A stretch of DNA of 64,000 bases from Limnomonas spitsbergensis (lineage: Eukaryota; Chlorophyta; Chlorophyceae; Chlamydomonadales): the NCBI GenBank assembly GCA_037349105.1, contig JAYJMM010000017.1, forward strand, positions 2,232,001-2,296,000, in the 5' to 3' direction. Positions within the stretch are counted from its first letter, which is position 1. Every line of letters starts with the position of its first letter. Shown one piece after another: positions 24,301 to 28,362 of the stretch. Below the pieces are notes generated by a model. It had not been told where the DNA came from, did no database searches, and saw only the letters and a program-made list of their open reading frames with translations. The translations under genes were made by a program, and so were the position numbers.

Positions 24301-27300
24301 CGGCCATTTCATCCCGCTTCTCAACTTCAAGCATTCTTCTCTCACCGCTGCTTAATCCTGCATAAACAGAAAGCTCGAAAAGCGGCCTCTCCTGAGGACA
24401 GGGACAAGGTCGGGAAACAGGACCACCTCGTGCTCTACGCCATTGAGATGGCAAAGCTGGCAATGTCGCCCTCATCGCTTGGCGACTTTTCCAAGGAGGG
24501 GCTGGAAAAGATTCGACCTCCGGGAATGAATCCATTGTGCCTGGCCAAGAAAGGAATGGAAATGATTGGCAGTGAGTGTTTGAAAACTTGCCTCCGGGTT
24601 GCGTATATAGCTTTGAGGTGTCTTGTTAATTAGCCTCCAGTGTTTGTTTTTCTCCCAGAATTTATTTCGAGGTTTAAGAAGCTCAAGTAGAGGATGGTCA
24701 AAAGGGATCTCCTCTGAGCTGCTCCATGCCAGCCTGTGTGTTTCAATCAGGGTGTTAAGATAAGTGTGTTTTTCATACCCCGCAACCCAGCCCCCCCCCC
24801 CCCCCCCCTTTGCTGGTAATGGTGCCAATGCCTCCCTCCTGAACGCCTCTGTCAGCTGTTTCCCTTGCTTTAAGATGCAATCGTTTATGTTCAGATGTAT
24901 TGAGCCATGCAACCTCTGTACATCTGGCTATCCAAATGTGATGACATGTCTCCTCCTTTATTTCCTCGAACGTCTCCCTTGAATCACCTTGCCCTGCTGC
25001 CCTGCTGCCTGAATGTCCCTGCCCCCATGTCCCTGCCCATACAGATATGATGAATTGGCTGGACCCTAGCCACGTTGCATTCAAGGCCATCTGCCTAGCT
25101 GGTGAGAGGGAATCGCAACGCTTGCGGCATAAGCGCATCCACGCAATAGCTTCAAGTGCAGGGACTAAGTTGTGCATATAGGAACAAAGGAAGTAGAAGC
25201 CGGCCAGGATAGACAGGGAAGTATTAAAATCTGGATCTGACAAGTGCTGGGGTCTGAGTGAACCTTCCTTTAGGTGTAAGACAGAGGCGGCAGATGGAGC
25301 AAAGGGGGTCACTTAGCCTCTCCAATTATCTAAAGACGCACACCGGTTAGGGACCCAAATTAAATTCTGGGGGCAACGCCTCTACCTTCTGTTACACAAA
25401 TTGACCTCTAGGAGCGGGCTGCTTGGAGCTAATTCTATGTTATACGACTATATAACATGAATTAGGTGACAATTAAGAAGACAAGGGGACAATCAGCAGG
25501 TAAGAATATTTTAGAGGATAAAATAGGATAAAATATATACCTAATAAACTTATTAATACCCCTGGCAGGCGTTTTTTATACCGCGACGCGGTATATGCTC
25601 CTAAAAAAAGCCCACTGGACGTCCGAGATAGCAGAGGTGGAACCCTAGTAACTAGATACCCCCTTAGCGATGTCGGGCATATATAACCCTCAGAGACTAT
25701 AGGCTCGGGAAAGGGAATCATTAAAAAAAAATGTTATTACATAAAGATTGTATAGAAGTTTTGTAGACAGAGGCCCGCCCCGACCCTCCACATCGAATTA
25801 AATTTGGGTCCCAGGACGGTAACACGCAGTAGAGAATCATCGGGATTGCTCTGAACATATGGGCTTGGCAAGCAGGCTTTGACGCCCTAGGGGAACATAA
25901 ATGAAAGGACACCCCACTTGCATGGGAAACGAGGGTTCAAACAACAGTGACTATCGGGGCCCAAGCCCCTTGTACAGCGTTCAAACCAATACGTTTCCTC
26001 TTTGTATCTTCTTTTTTCCTGTTGACGCCCCCCCCTGCACATGGAACTGTGTGTCTCATATGCCTGCTGCTGACCCCGAAACCACGCACTTGCATGCTCG
26101 CAGCCAAGATCTTCATCACGATTCTGCTCAAGATGATGAAGCGTCCCATTTGCCACTGGGATCCTGCGCTGTACTCGGCACACGTCCTGCTGCGCCACCG
26201 AGCCCCTCTTCATGTGGAGGACAACCAAACGGCCATCGTCCTGCGAGACATGATGGAAAATGTGAGGGGGGGGCAGTGATTATTTGTTCACGACTCAGCT
26301 ACATGTCAGCTACACTCAGGCCCCTGGCCTGAGGTCTTGTCCGTGGCCAGCCATGCTGATTCAGCCACCTGTCGTAGGCCGGTGGGTTTTGTCCCGTTTG
26401 TTACTTTGGCGGCTGCAGGGTCAGAAAAGTAAACCCGGGCGGGGCTGTGGCAGCGAGCAGTGTGACAGCTAGGCAGGTGGGTACTTGAAACCTGGATTGC
26501 ATGGTCAAATGAATAAATACATAGATACACAAACAAATGTGTTGATTAAGGAAGCCACTCATTTTAGCCATAGTATGGAACATTGCTACAGGTTGATGAG
26601 ACACCTGCTTCTGTTCCCCAGGAGGAGGTGATGCTTCTTTTCTTTCCAAGTCTGCGAGAATTCCCGCAACAATTCGAGCTAAGAAGAATGACCATGCTGC
26701 AGCAAAACCTCCTAAAAGATAATGCCCTACACCAACAGCACGACCTTGAGTAATACTTCATACATGAGGTTGACTAACTGGAGCAACGTTTAATTTTGAT
26801 GTCCCCAAACATTGATTTGTGTGCCTGCCGGCCCTGCCCCCCCTTGTCCCACCAGAGCACCTATGCGTGGCTGGACGTGGACCCCAACATCATCAATGAC
26901 CCGGTGTGGGTCAGGACTGCGGTGAACAAGGTCCACGCTGTCAAGACCAACCTCAACTACGGCTATCAGGTATGGTGACTGGATGGCGGCGGAGGGGGGG
27001 TGGGGCAGGGGGGGGAGGCAAGGGGGGAAGGCAGGGGCAGGGGGGGGGATGCAGGGGGGGGAGGCAAGGGGGGGGGAGGCAGGGGGGGGGGGGAGGCAAG
27101 GGGTGAGCATTCAATGCAAAGCGCCCCGGCCCTCTTACTGACGTCCTAATCCCGTTCCAAGGTGTGATGAGAGTGCACTTCCTTATTGCTGCCGTGTATG
27201 TACTAACACAGCTATCCTATTGTGTGTTTGTGTGCCACTGCAGCGCATGGACATGACCAACGAGCCAGAGGTCTACAAGAAGGCGCAGCAGAAATTCAAA

Positions 27301-27807
27301 AACCAGATTGAAACCATCTTCCTCACAACAGGCGTGGATGTGAGTTCCTTTAACTCAAGGGATGGTGAAGGATGGTGTGCCTACAAGTCTTATTTAGCAG
27401 AATTTGGGCCCCAATTTTGTTGAAATATTCTGTCTCCTTGCGTAAGGATCTTGTTGCCCTCTGCGCCTGAAATGATTGCTGATCTCTACTTCTGACTGGT
27501 CCATTTCCTTGCACCAATACACTCGAATAAAGATCCTTGATGGCCCTGCCTTCCCTCCTCTCCATTCCTAGGCCCTGATGCCGGCTTACCTGATGCCCAA
27601 CTTGGTGGAGTACGCGCATGAGACCAAGGGGGATGTGGCTGAGGGGGTCAAGTCGTTGATCGAGCTCAGCATCGTCAACAGCATCAATCAACAGAAGGTC
27701 AAGATATACAAGTGAGTCTTGTTTTCCTACCCTCACTCCCCAATATCTTCCACAAAGCTTAGAACGCAAGCTGCCATGCCCCACCTATCCACTGCCTTGC
27801 CAGATGA
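181..27807 (+). CDS. Large ankyrin-repeat protein, about 41 exons, 5' end outside the window
   Basis: Overall gene model; exons are listed separately. Seen: about 40 short GC-rich coding blocks on + with AG before and GT after, whose phases fit at each junction. The sum from 181 to a stop at 27805-27807 is 1,923 codons. Ankyrin-type helices (e.g. [20 protein letters not shown] across the exon 5/6 junction, [20 protein letters not shown] in exon 8, [20 protein letters not shown] in exon 33) occur in two blocks, about residues 1-670 and 1254-1806. An acidic then Ser/Pro/Lys-rich linker lies at about 670-1080, and a non-ankyrin segment with Trp/Cys clusters at about 1083-1253. No kinase, channel or other catalytic domain was recognised. 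Ankyrin repeats are protein-binding scaffolds, so a scaffold or adaptor role is inference only. Weakest points: exon 4, the end of exon 19, the terminal exon, and a possible alternative 3' exon at 26622. Confidence 0.72.
697..771 (+). CDS. Ankyrin gene exon 2
   Basis: 75 nt between ATCCAG and GTACGT, phase 0 on both sides. Reads [20 protein letters not shown], a clear ankyrin repeat start (G-x-T-xL-xxAA). Residues about 42-66. Confidence 0.78.
884..950 (+). repeat. Dispersed intronic repeat, copy 1
   Basis: About 65 bp starting GGTAACGGCGAGGATGTGG and running through a CCGAGCT core to CCGCACG. About 80 percent alike by eye to 10838-10900 in another intron of the same gene. Confidence 0.55.
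1076..1243 (+). CDS. Ankyrin gene exon 3
   Basis: 168 nt between CACGCAG and GTGGGT, phase 0-0. Contains [20 protein letters not shown], an ankyrin-like repeat with an insertion between its helices. Residues about 67-122. Confidence 0.75.
1490..1510 (+). CDS. Ankyrin gene candidate micro-exon 4
   Basis: After CACTAACAG the bases read NDENGTT, which joined to exon 5 ([12 protein letters not shown]) gives a textbook ankyrin turn and helix. However, no GT donor follows: the next bases are CTAGAT. Either the donor is non-canonical, or the exon has decayed, or the sequence has an error. The frame stays open to 1762, so a longer exon with another donor is possible. Confidence 0.35.
1753..1975 (+). 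CDS. Ankyrin gene exon 5
   Basis: Acceptor CCCGACAG, donor GTGAGC. 223 nt, phase 0 in and phase 1 out. Encodes two ankyrin repeats, the second being [20 protein letters not shown]. The last codon is split G|CC with exon 6, which restores TPLHLAAM across the junction. That is strong support for the splice. Residues about 130-204. Confidence 0.85.
2173..2288 (+). CDS. Ankyrin gene exon 6
   Basis: Acceptor CATCGCAG, donor GTGTGG. Begins with two bases of a split Ala codon, then [20 protein letters not shown] and the next repeat start [13 protein letters not shown]. Ends in phase 0. Residues about 204-242. Confidence 0.82.
2822..2915 (+). CDS. Ankyrin gene exon 7
   Basis: Acceptor CCCTCAG, donor GTAAGG. 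Reads [20 protein letters not shown], which continues the repeat begun in exon 6 and starts another. Ends in phase 1. Residues about 243-274. Confidence 0.8.
3540..3690 (+). repeat. Dispersed GC-rich intronic repeat, copy 1
   Basis: About 150 bp with GCAGGTCCAGGTTTGGT then a GC-rich run ending ATAAACACTGG. It resembles 6247-6372 and, more weakly, 26355-26445. SINE-like dispersal is inference. Confidence 0.45.
3816..3916 (+). CDS. Ankyrin gene exon 8
   Basis: Acceptor CTACCAG, donor GTAAGC. The split codon G|TC joins KKL to [20 protein letters not shown], a strong ankyrin match. Phase 0 out. A CTG/GAT trinucleotide tract begins 15 nt downstream of the donor. Residues about 274-307. Confidence 0.85.
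3932..4142 (+). repeat. Trinucleotide tract plus 8-bp minisatellite
   Basis: Mixed GCT/GAT trinucleotides to about 4030, then about 14 units of CTGCCCTA or CAGCCCTA. Begins 15 nt after the exon 8 donor. Confidence 0.9.
4315..4461 (+). CDS. Ankyrin gene exon 9
   Basis: Acceptor CTTTTCAG, donor GTGCGC. 147 nt, phase 0-0, reading [20 protein letters not shown] and then a short repeat ending in HPLMAVCK. An alternative donor GTATGC lies 9 nt upstream and would also keep frame. Residues about 308-356. Confidence 0.78.
4852..5058 (+). CDS. Ankyrin gene exon 10
   Basis: Acceptor ATGTGCAG, donor GTGAGC. 207 nt, phase 0-0. Contains [20 protein letters not shown], a canonical repeat. Residues about 357-425. 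Confidence 0.85.
5386..5502 (+). CDS. Ankyrin gene exon 11, GC donor
   Basis: Acceptor TTTGCCAG. 117 nt, phase 0-0, ending [18 protein letters not shown]. The donor is GCAAGC, a GC-AG intron. Joining exactly here continues the repeat into exon 12 ([11 protein letters not shown]). Residues about 426-464. Confidence 0.82.
5513..6168 (+). repeat. 39-bp minisatellite after the GC donor of exon 11
   Basis: About 16 units of 39 bp around CCAGGTCCAGGGTGTAAACC and ATGCATTGATCCAG. Because 39 is a multiple of three, long frames stay open on both strands (e.g. minus 5407-6153). These are repeat artefacts. Confidence 0.93.
6247..6372 (+). repeat. Dispersed GC-rich intronic repeat, copy 2
   Basis: Contains CGTAGGCCGGTCCAGGTTTG, a GCGGCCGCGTGGCGGC block and an AGAAACACTG end. 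Similar to 3540-3690 and 26355-26445. Confidence 0.5.
6736..6973 (+). CDS. Ankyrin gene exon 12
   Basis: Acceptor CACGCAG. Reads [28 protein letters not shown], then ARILLAAGS. The chosen donor GTGTGT leaves phase 1, which fits exon 13. GTCCGT 11 nt earlier is a weaker alternative. Residues about 465-544. Confidence 0.75.
7536..7628 (+). pseudogene. Duplicated 5' part of exon 13
   Basis: Preceded by CTGCCAG and reading [20 protein letters not shown], about 85 percent alike by eye to the start of exon 13, 141 bp downstream. The similarity stops after about 90 nt and no good donor follows. It is probably a partial exon duplication, or an alternative first half of exon 13. Confidence 0.6.
7677..7828 (+). 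CDS. Ankyrin gene exon 13
   Basis: Acceptor CTGTCAG, donor GTGAGG. Phase 1 in, phase 0 out. Starts [20 protein letters not shown] and ends [13 protein letters not shown] 15-bp minisatellite begins 24 nt after the donor. Residues about 544-594. Confidence 0.75.
7852..8311 (+). repeat. 15-bp minisatellite after exon 13
   Basis: About 27 units of GGGGGCAGGAGAGTA with AGC, AGT and GGACA variants, broken by about 45 unrelated bases near 8168-8211. Confidence 0.93.
8562..8791 (+). CDS. Ankyrin gene exon 14, acidic linker
   Basis: Acceptor CTCTCAAAG, donor GTAGGG, phase 0 in and 2 out. A Glu/Asp-rich stretch (about 8595-8690) is followed by [20 protein letters not shown]. The split Trp codon TG|G matches exon 15. 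Residues about 595-671. Confidence 0.75.
8795..8862 (+). repeat. G-rich tract then CAT/ATC trinucleotides
   Basis: Starts three bases into the exon 14 intron. A GGGCAGGG-type run leads to (CAT)n at 8820-8860. Confidence 0.8.
9264..9360 (+). CDS. Ankyrin gene exon 15
   Basis: Acceptor CACTTCAG, donor GTGAGA. Reads [20 protein letters not shown] and ends DKYCRCDA, phase 0 out. Acidic, non-ankyrin. Confidence 0.78.
9689..9805 (+). CDS. Ankyrin gene exon 16
   Basis: Acceptor ATGTGCAG, donor GTGAGT, 117 nt, phase 0-0. Reads [20 protein letters not shown], a charged, probably helical or disordered linker. Residues about 704-742. Confidence 0.75.
10439..10765 (+). CDS. Ankyrin gene exon 17, Ser/Ala-rich linker
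   Basis: Acceptor GCGTGCAG, donor GTGAGC, 327 nt, phase 0-0. Low-complexity Ser/Pro/Ala/Gly sequence such as [20 protein letters not shown], ending VRKEVRAR. Probably disordered. Residues about 743-851. Confidence 0.72.
10838..10900 (+). repeat. Dispersed intronic repeat, copy 2
   Basis: Starts GGTAACGGTGCGGATGTGG and shares the CCGAGCT and CCGCACG cores with 884-950 in the same orientation. Confidence 0.55.
11124..11266 (+). CDS. Ankyrin gene exon 18
   Basis: Acceptor AATCGCAG, donor GTAGAC. Reads [20 protein letters not shown] and ends QSFQEETD plus two bases. The donor hexamer is the first unit of an 11-bp minisatellite. Residues about 852-899. Confidence 0.68.
11267..11738 (+). repeat. 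11-bp minisatellite starting at the exon 18 donor
   Basis: About 43 units of GTAGACACTAG or GTAGCCACTAG/GGG. Unit 1 is the donor itself, and each unit starts with GT and ends with AG, so the tract offers dozens of equivalent splice-like signals. Confidence 0.93.
12206..12755 (+). CDS. Ankyrin gene exon 19, coding Lys-Ser-Pro repeats
   Basis: Acceptor CTGAAG. The split codon AG|G gives R, then [20 protein letters not shown]. About 12345-12480 encodes a degenerate repeat around A-S-K-S-P. The tail (ATAKS-type, Gly/Ser-rich) ends TGQKSMK. The end is uncertain: GTTCGG at 12756 is a weak donor, GTGACA at 12771 keeps the same phase, and the frame stops at 12822 inside a minisatellite. Confidence 0.65.
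12766..13361 (+). repeat. 36-bp minisatellite after exon 19
   Basis: About 17 units in two alternating versions: GGGGGTGACATGGGAGGGATG and GGGGGTCATAGGGCAGGGATG, each followed by ACACATAAGACAGCT. Open in one + frame (12776-13411) and in two minus frames. A strong donor, GTAAGT, lies just after the tract (13363). The + frame is not the exon 19 frame. Confidence 0.92.
13691..13742 (+). CDS. Ankyrin gene exon 20
   Basis: Acceptor CTCCGCAG, donor GTGAAG. 52 nt reading [17 protein letters not shown], phase 0 in and 1 out, matching exon 21. Confidence 0.65.
14008..14188 (+). repeat. 42-bp repeat with interstitial TTTAGGG motifs
   Basis: Four units of 42 bp containing GTTTAGGGTTAAGG and CTTTAGGGTTTGTGG. 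TTTAGGG is the plant and green-algal telomere unit. Related fragments occur at 10787-10820 and 13490-13506. Confidence 0.85.
14420..14493 (+). CDS. Ankyrin gene exon 21
   Basis: Acceptor GTTCCAG, donor GTGAGT. The split Gly codon is followed by [20 protein letters not shown], phase 0 out. Rich in aromatic residues, non-ankyrin. Confidence 0.75.
14849..14968 (+). CDS. Ankyrin gene exon 22
   Basis: Acceptor GGTTCAG, donor GTCAGA, 120 nt, phase 0-0. Reads [20 protein letters not shown]. With exon 23 it gives a run of Cys and Trp residues that could be a small structural motif; it was not recognised. Confidence 0.75.
15506..15606 (+). CDS. Ankyrin gene exon 23
   Basis: Acceptor GTACGCAG, donor GTGAGG. 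Reads [20 protein letters not shown], phase 0 in and 2 out. Confidence 0.72.
15690..15755 (+). repeat. Dispersed AT-rich intronic repeat, copy 1
   Basis: AATAAATGCGCAAACAAGTG followed by a GATTAAGGAAGC core and CATTTTGGCCAAAG. Matches 26512-26580 at roughly three of four bases by eye. Confidence 0.5.
15871..15932 (+). CDS. Ankyrin gene exon 24
   Basis: Acceptor CTTAAG, donor GTGGGT. The split Arg codon is followed by [20 protein letters not shown], phase 1 out. Confidence 0.7.
16609..16712 (+). CDS. Ankyrin gene exon 25
   Basis: Acceptor TGTGCAG, donor GTGCGT. Reads [20 protein letters not shown], ends KIRNRK, phase 0 out. The last about 15 exon bases plus the donor are tandemly repeated in the following intron. 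Residues to about 1253. Confidence 0.75.
16690..16880 (+). repeat. 22-bp repeat spanning the exon 25 splice junction
   Basis: The exon end CGCAACAGGAAG with donor GTGCGTGATC is repeated about seven times (variants GTGAGTG, GTGTGTG), making a ladder of decoy 5' splice sites. Confidence 0.85.
17458..17695 (+). repeat. Pyrimidine-rich tandem repeat before exon 26
   Basis: Degenerate units of about 60-100 bp with TGTCATGCCCTC, TACCCGCGTCTACC and AGCCCGTGCC. It may act as an extended polypyrimidine tract for the exon 26 acceptor (inference). Confidence 0.75.
17757..17941 (+). CDS. Ankyrin gene exon 26, second ankyrin block begins
   Basis: Acceptor CCTGCAG, donor GTGAGG. Contains [20 protein letters not shown] then [15 protein letters not shown], a clear ankyrin pair. 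Phase 2 out. Confidence 0.85.
18298..18416 (+). repeat. 64-bp tandem duplication
   Basis: Two nearly identical copies starting GCCATTTGCCCCTGATGAAA, 64 bp apart. Confidence 0.85.
18640..18865 (+). repeat. Degenerate duplication before exon 27
   Basis: Two copies of about 115 bp sharing TTTAGGTCAAA, TCAATG, ATGCGCTAGC, CATTTG-like and CCTCACATTTCTC blocks. Confidence 0.7.
18881..19010 (+). CDS. Ankyrin gene exon 27
   Basis: Acceptor CCTCCAG, donor GTGATC. The split Lys codon is followed by [20 protein letters not shown], completing the repeat from exon 26. Phase 0 out. Confidence 0.8.
19480..19563 (+). CDS. Ankyrin gene exon 28
   Basis: Acceptor CCACCACAG, donor GTGAGT. 84 nt reading [20 protein letters not shown], basic, phase 0-0. 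Confidence 0.75.
19858..19986 (+). CDS. Ankyrin gene exon 29
   Basis: Acceptor TTGGTAG, donor GTGAGC. 129 nt, phase 0-0, reading [20 protein letters not shown] then [13 protein letters not shown]. An alternative acceptor (CATGAAG) 15 nt inside would also keep frame. Confidence 0.72.
20365..20448 (+). repeat. Duplicated acceptor region of exon 30
   Basis: CTCTTCAGGATGCCTACATG at 20375 and CTCTTTAGGATGCCTACGTG at the real acceptor. The upstream copy runs into a stop within about eight codons. Confidence 0.8.
20448..20573 (+). CDS. Ankyrin gene exon 30
   Basis: Acceptor CTCTTTAG, donor GTGAGG, 126 nt, phase 0-0. Reads [20 protein letters not shown]. The acceptor and the first about 25 coding bases have a decayed tandem copy just upstream (20365-20413). 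Confidence 0.78.
21034..21242 (+). CDS. Ankyrin gene exon 31
   Basis: Acceptor CTCCGCAG, donor GTGAGT. Begins [20 protein letters not shown], the C-terminal half of a repeat with the classic L-G-A-D-P-N turn. Phase 2 out. Confidence 0.85.
21330..21575 (+). mobile_element. Truncated LINE 3' tail in intron 31
   Basis: GCACTATTGGGTTCATTCCC, CACGCCACTCGTCAGTGGTTG, a G run and GGCACATGTCTCATGCATCA occur in the same order as in the reverse complement of 58850-59040, the 3' untranslated end of the minus-strand LINE. The final part (GGCACTTGTCCCATCACATG) repeats the last block. No RT sequence is present, so this is a short 5'-truncated copy or a SINE sharing the tail. Orientation +. Confidence 0.7.
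21762..21806 (+). CDS. Ankyrin gene exon 32
   Basis: Acceptor TTTTGCAG, donor GTGAGC. 45 nt; the split Lys codon is followed by [14 protein letters not shown]. Phase 2 on both sides, so it could be skipped in frame. Confidence 0.72.
22147..22282 (+). CDS. Ankyrin gene exon 33
   Basis: Acceptor ACTTGCAG, donor GTCAGT. Contains [20 protein letters not shown], the best single ankyrin match in the second block, followed by KTPLE. Phase 0 out. Confidence 0.87.
22360..22545 (+). repeat. CATGCAGCGTC-type degenerate repeat
   Basis: Repeated CATGCAT, GCAGCGTC and CTGCATGCAGTC blocks downstream of exon 33. Confidence 0.75.
22835..23144 (+). repeat. ATGCATGTACCCC minisatellite running into the exon 34 acceptor
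   Basis: About 20 units of 13-16 bp (CATGCATGTACCCCC, with CATGCCAGTATACC variants) ending directly at the CCGTGCAG acceptor. It replaces the normal polypyrimidine tract. Confidence 0.9.
23149..23346 (+). CDS. Ankyrin gene exon 34
   Basis: Acceptor CCGTGCAG, donor GTGAGA, 198 nt, phase 0-0. Starts [20 protein letters not shown], completing the exon 33 repeat, then a charged helix ([20 protein letters not shown]) that may be coiled coil. Confidence 0.82.
23365..23635 (+). repeat. GTGAACTGCAGTGGCA minisatellite after exon 34
   Basis: Units of about 12-18 bp mixing GTGGGTGAACTGCAGT and GGCAGTGGGTGAAC. Each contains an AG followed by GTGGGTGA or GTGAGTGA, resembling the donor 20 nt upstream. 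Confidence 0.88.
24370..24571 (+). CDS. Ankyrin gene exon 35
   Basis: Acceptor CATAAACAG, donor GTGAGT. Reads [20 protein letters not shown] then [18 protein letters not shown]. Phase 1 out. Confidence 0.78.
25045..25101 (+). CDS. Ankyrin gene exon 36
   Basis: Acceptor CATACAG, donor GTGAGA. 57 nt; the split Asn codon is followed by [18 protein letters not shown]. Phase 1 on both sides, so skippable in frame. Confidence 0.7.
25102..26103. other. AT-richer intron 36 with a perfect palindrome
   Basis: From about 25320 to 25930 the base composition drops to AT-rich and shows no coding. TATACCGCG and CGCGGTATA form perfect 9-bp arms around one base at 25577-25595. It could be an inserted element; I found no terminal repeats. 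Confidence 0.5.
26104..26261 (+). CDS. Ankyrin gene exon 37
   Basis: Acceptor GCTCGCAG, donor GTGAGG. Contains [20 protein letters not shown] then [20 protein letters not shown], a divergent ankyrin repeat. Phase 0 out. Confidence 0.8.
26355..26445 (+). repeat. Dispersed GC-rich intronic repeat, copy 3
   Basis: Contains TCGTAGGCCGGTGGGTTTTG, a GGCGGCTGCAGGG block and AGTAAACCCGG. It is the most diverged of the three copies. Confidence 0.45.
26512..26580 (+). repeat. Dispersed AT-rich intronic repeat, copy 2
   Basis: Contains CACAAACAAATGTG, GATTAAGGAAGC and CATTTTAGCCATAG in the same order and orientation as 15690-15755. Confidence 0.5.
26622..26753 (+). CDS. Possible alternative 3'-terminal exon
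   Basis: After TTCCCCAG the bases read [20 protein letters not shown] and on for 43 codons to TAA at 26751-26753, in phase with exon 37. It looks coding (amphipathic helix) but has no donor, so it would end the protein here instead of using exons 38-41. It may instead be a chance open stretch. Confidence 0.35.
   Translation, partial: EEVMLLFFPSLREFPQQFELRRMTMLQQNLLKDNALHQQHDLE
26856..26969 (+). CDS. Ankyrin gene exon 38
   Basis: Acceptor CCACCAG, donor GTATGG, 114 nt, phase 0-0. Reads [22 protein letters not shown]-rich minisatellite follows within 20 nt. Confidence 0.78.
26983..27106 (+). repeat. G-rich GGGGGAGGCAA minisatellite after exon 38
   Basis: Begins within 20 nt of the GTATGG donor. 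Units of 10-14 bp with runs of five to ten G, a potential G-quadruplex former on the + strand. Confidence 0.88.
27244..27339 (+). CDS. Ankyrin gene exon 39
   Basis: Acceptor CACTGCAG, donor GTGAGT, 96 nt, phase 0-0. Reads [20 protein letters not shown] then TIFLTTGVD. Confidence 0.8.
27572..27711 (+). CDS. Ankyrin gene exon 40
   Basis: Acceptor TTCCTAG, donor GTGAGT. Reads [20 protein letters not shown] and ends QQKVKIY plus AA. Phase 2 out; the next base decides the last codon. Confidence 0.8.
27804..27807 (+). CDS. Ankyrin gene terminal exon, stop codon
   Basis: After CTTGCCAG the base A completes AA|A (Lys) and TGA at 27805-27807 ends the frame. TGTAA, the polyadenylation motif used in several green algae, occurs at 27815 and again near 27963. 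Inferred from phase alone. A further exon displaced by the transposon array is an alternative. Confidence 0.4.
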
Positions 27808-28233
27808 TCACGATATGTAAGTGACCTGCTTGGCCCATAGAGTGTCTGGGTGCTATTTCTGTTAATGTCCCAAAGCAGAGGTGTGAAGCTTATGTATCCC
27901 TTCATAGTCCATATGCTCCCTTCATCAAAACCAAAGGGATATCCATTATTTACGTCCCAATATGTAATACTTCAGTCTCTCCGGTTAATGGACAAGCCTC
28001 CTCAATGGCTTTCAGGCTAGCTGCCTCCCCAACAAAGGAAATAATCGGTACGGACAGGATGATACAAGCTTCAACATAGCACAGGCCTGTGAACGACTCT
28101 GGATCTGATGGGGACCCTGAATCCAGCATATTTCTAACACATGCAGCAGCGGTGTAACAACACCACACATGGCTGTCCCCCTAGTTCTGCCATGCCTGAT
28201 GCATGGCACGCAAGCTTGCTATTACGCGTCACG

Positions 28234-28347
28234 CTGGCCATGCATGCCATGCATCACGCTTTCCATGCATGCCATGCATCACGCTTTCCATGCATGCCAT
28301 GCATCACACTGTCCATGCATGCCATGCATCACACTGTCCATGCATGC
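28234..28347 (+). repeat. 25-bp CATGCATGCC minisatellite at the array edge
   Basis: Four units of CCATGCATGCCATGCATCAC plus five bases. It ends directly at the left border of the transposon array. Confidence 0.88.
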
Positions 28348-28362
28348 CGCCACCCGCCGCTA

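Larger units (their letters stand above)
306..27571. other. Introns of the ankyrin gene in which nothing was recognised
   Basis: I see no gene, RNA or clear repeat in the introns at 306-696, 1244-1489, 1511-1752, 2289-2821, 4462-4851, 5059-5385, 6974-7535, 8863-9263, 9361-9688, 9806-10438, 11739-12205, 14494-14848, 14969-15505, 15933-16608, 16880-17457, 17942-18297, 19011-19479, 19564-19857, 20574-21033, 21807-22146, 23640-24369, 24572-25044 and 27340-27571. Open frames there are short and lack splice context. All other introns hold repeats listed separately. Confidence 0.5.

Noticed and set aside
24668..24750. Extra exon after CTCCCAG in intron 35
   Set aside because: Open in phase for about 30 codons, but exon 36 joins better and the sequence shows no coding character.
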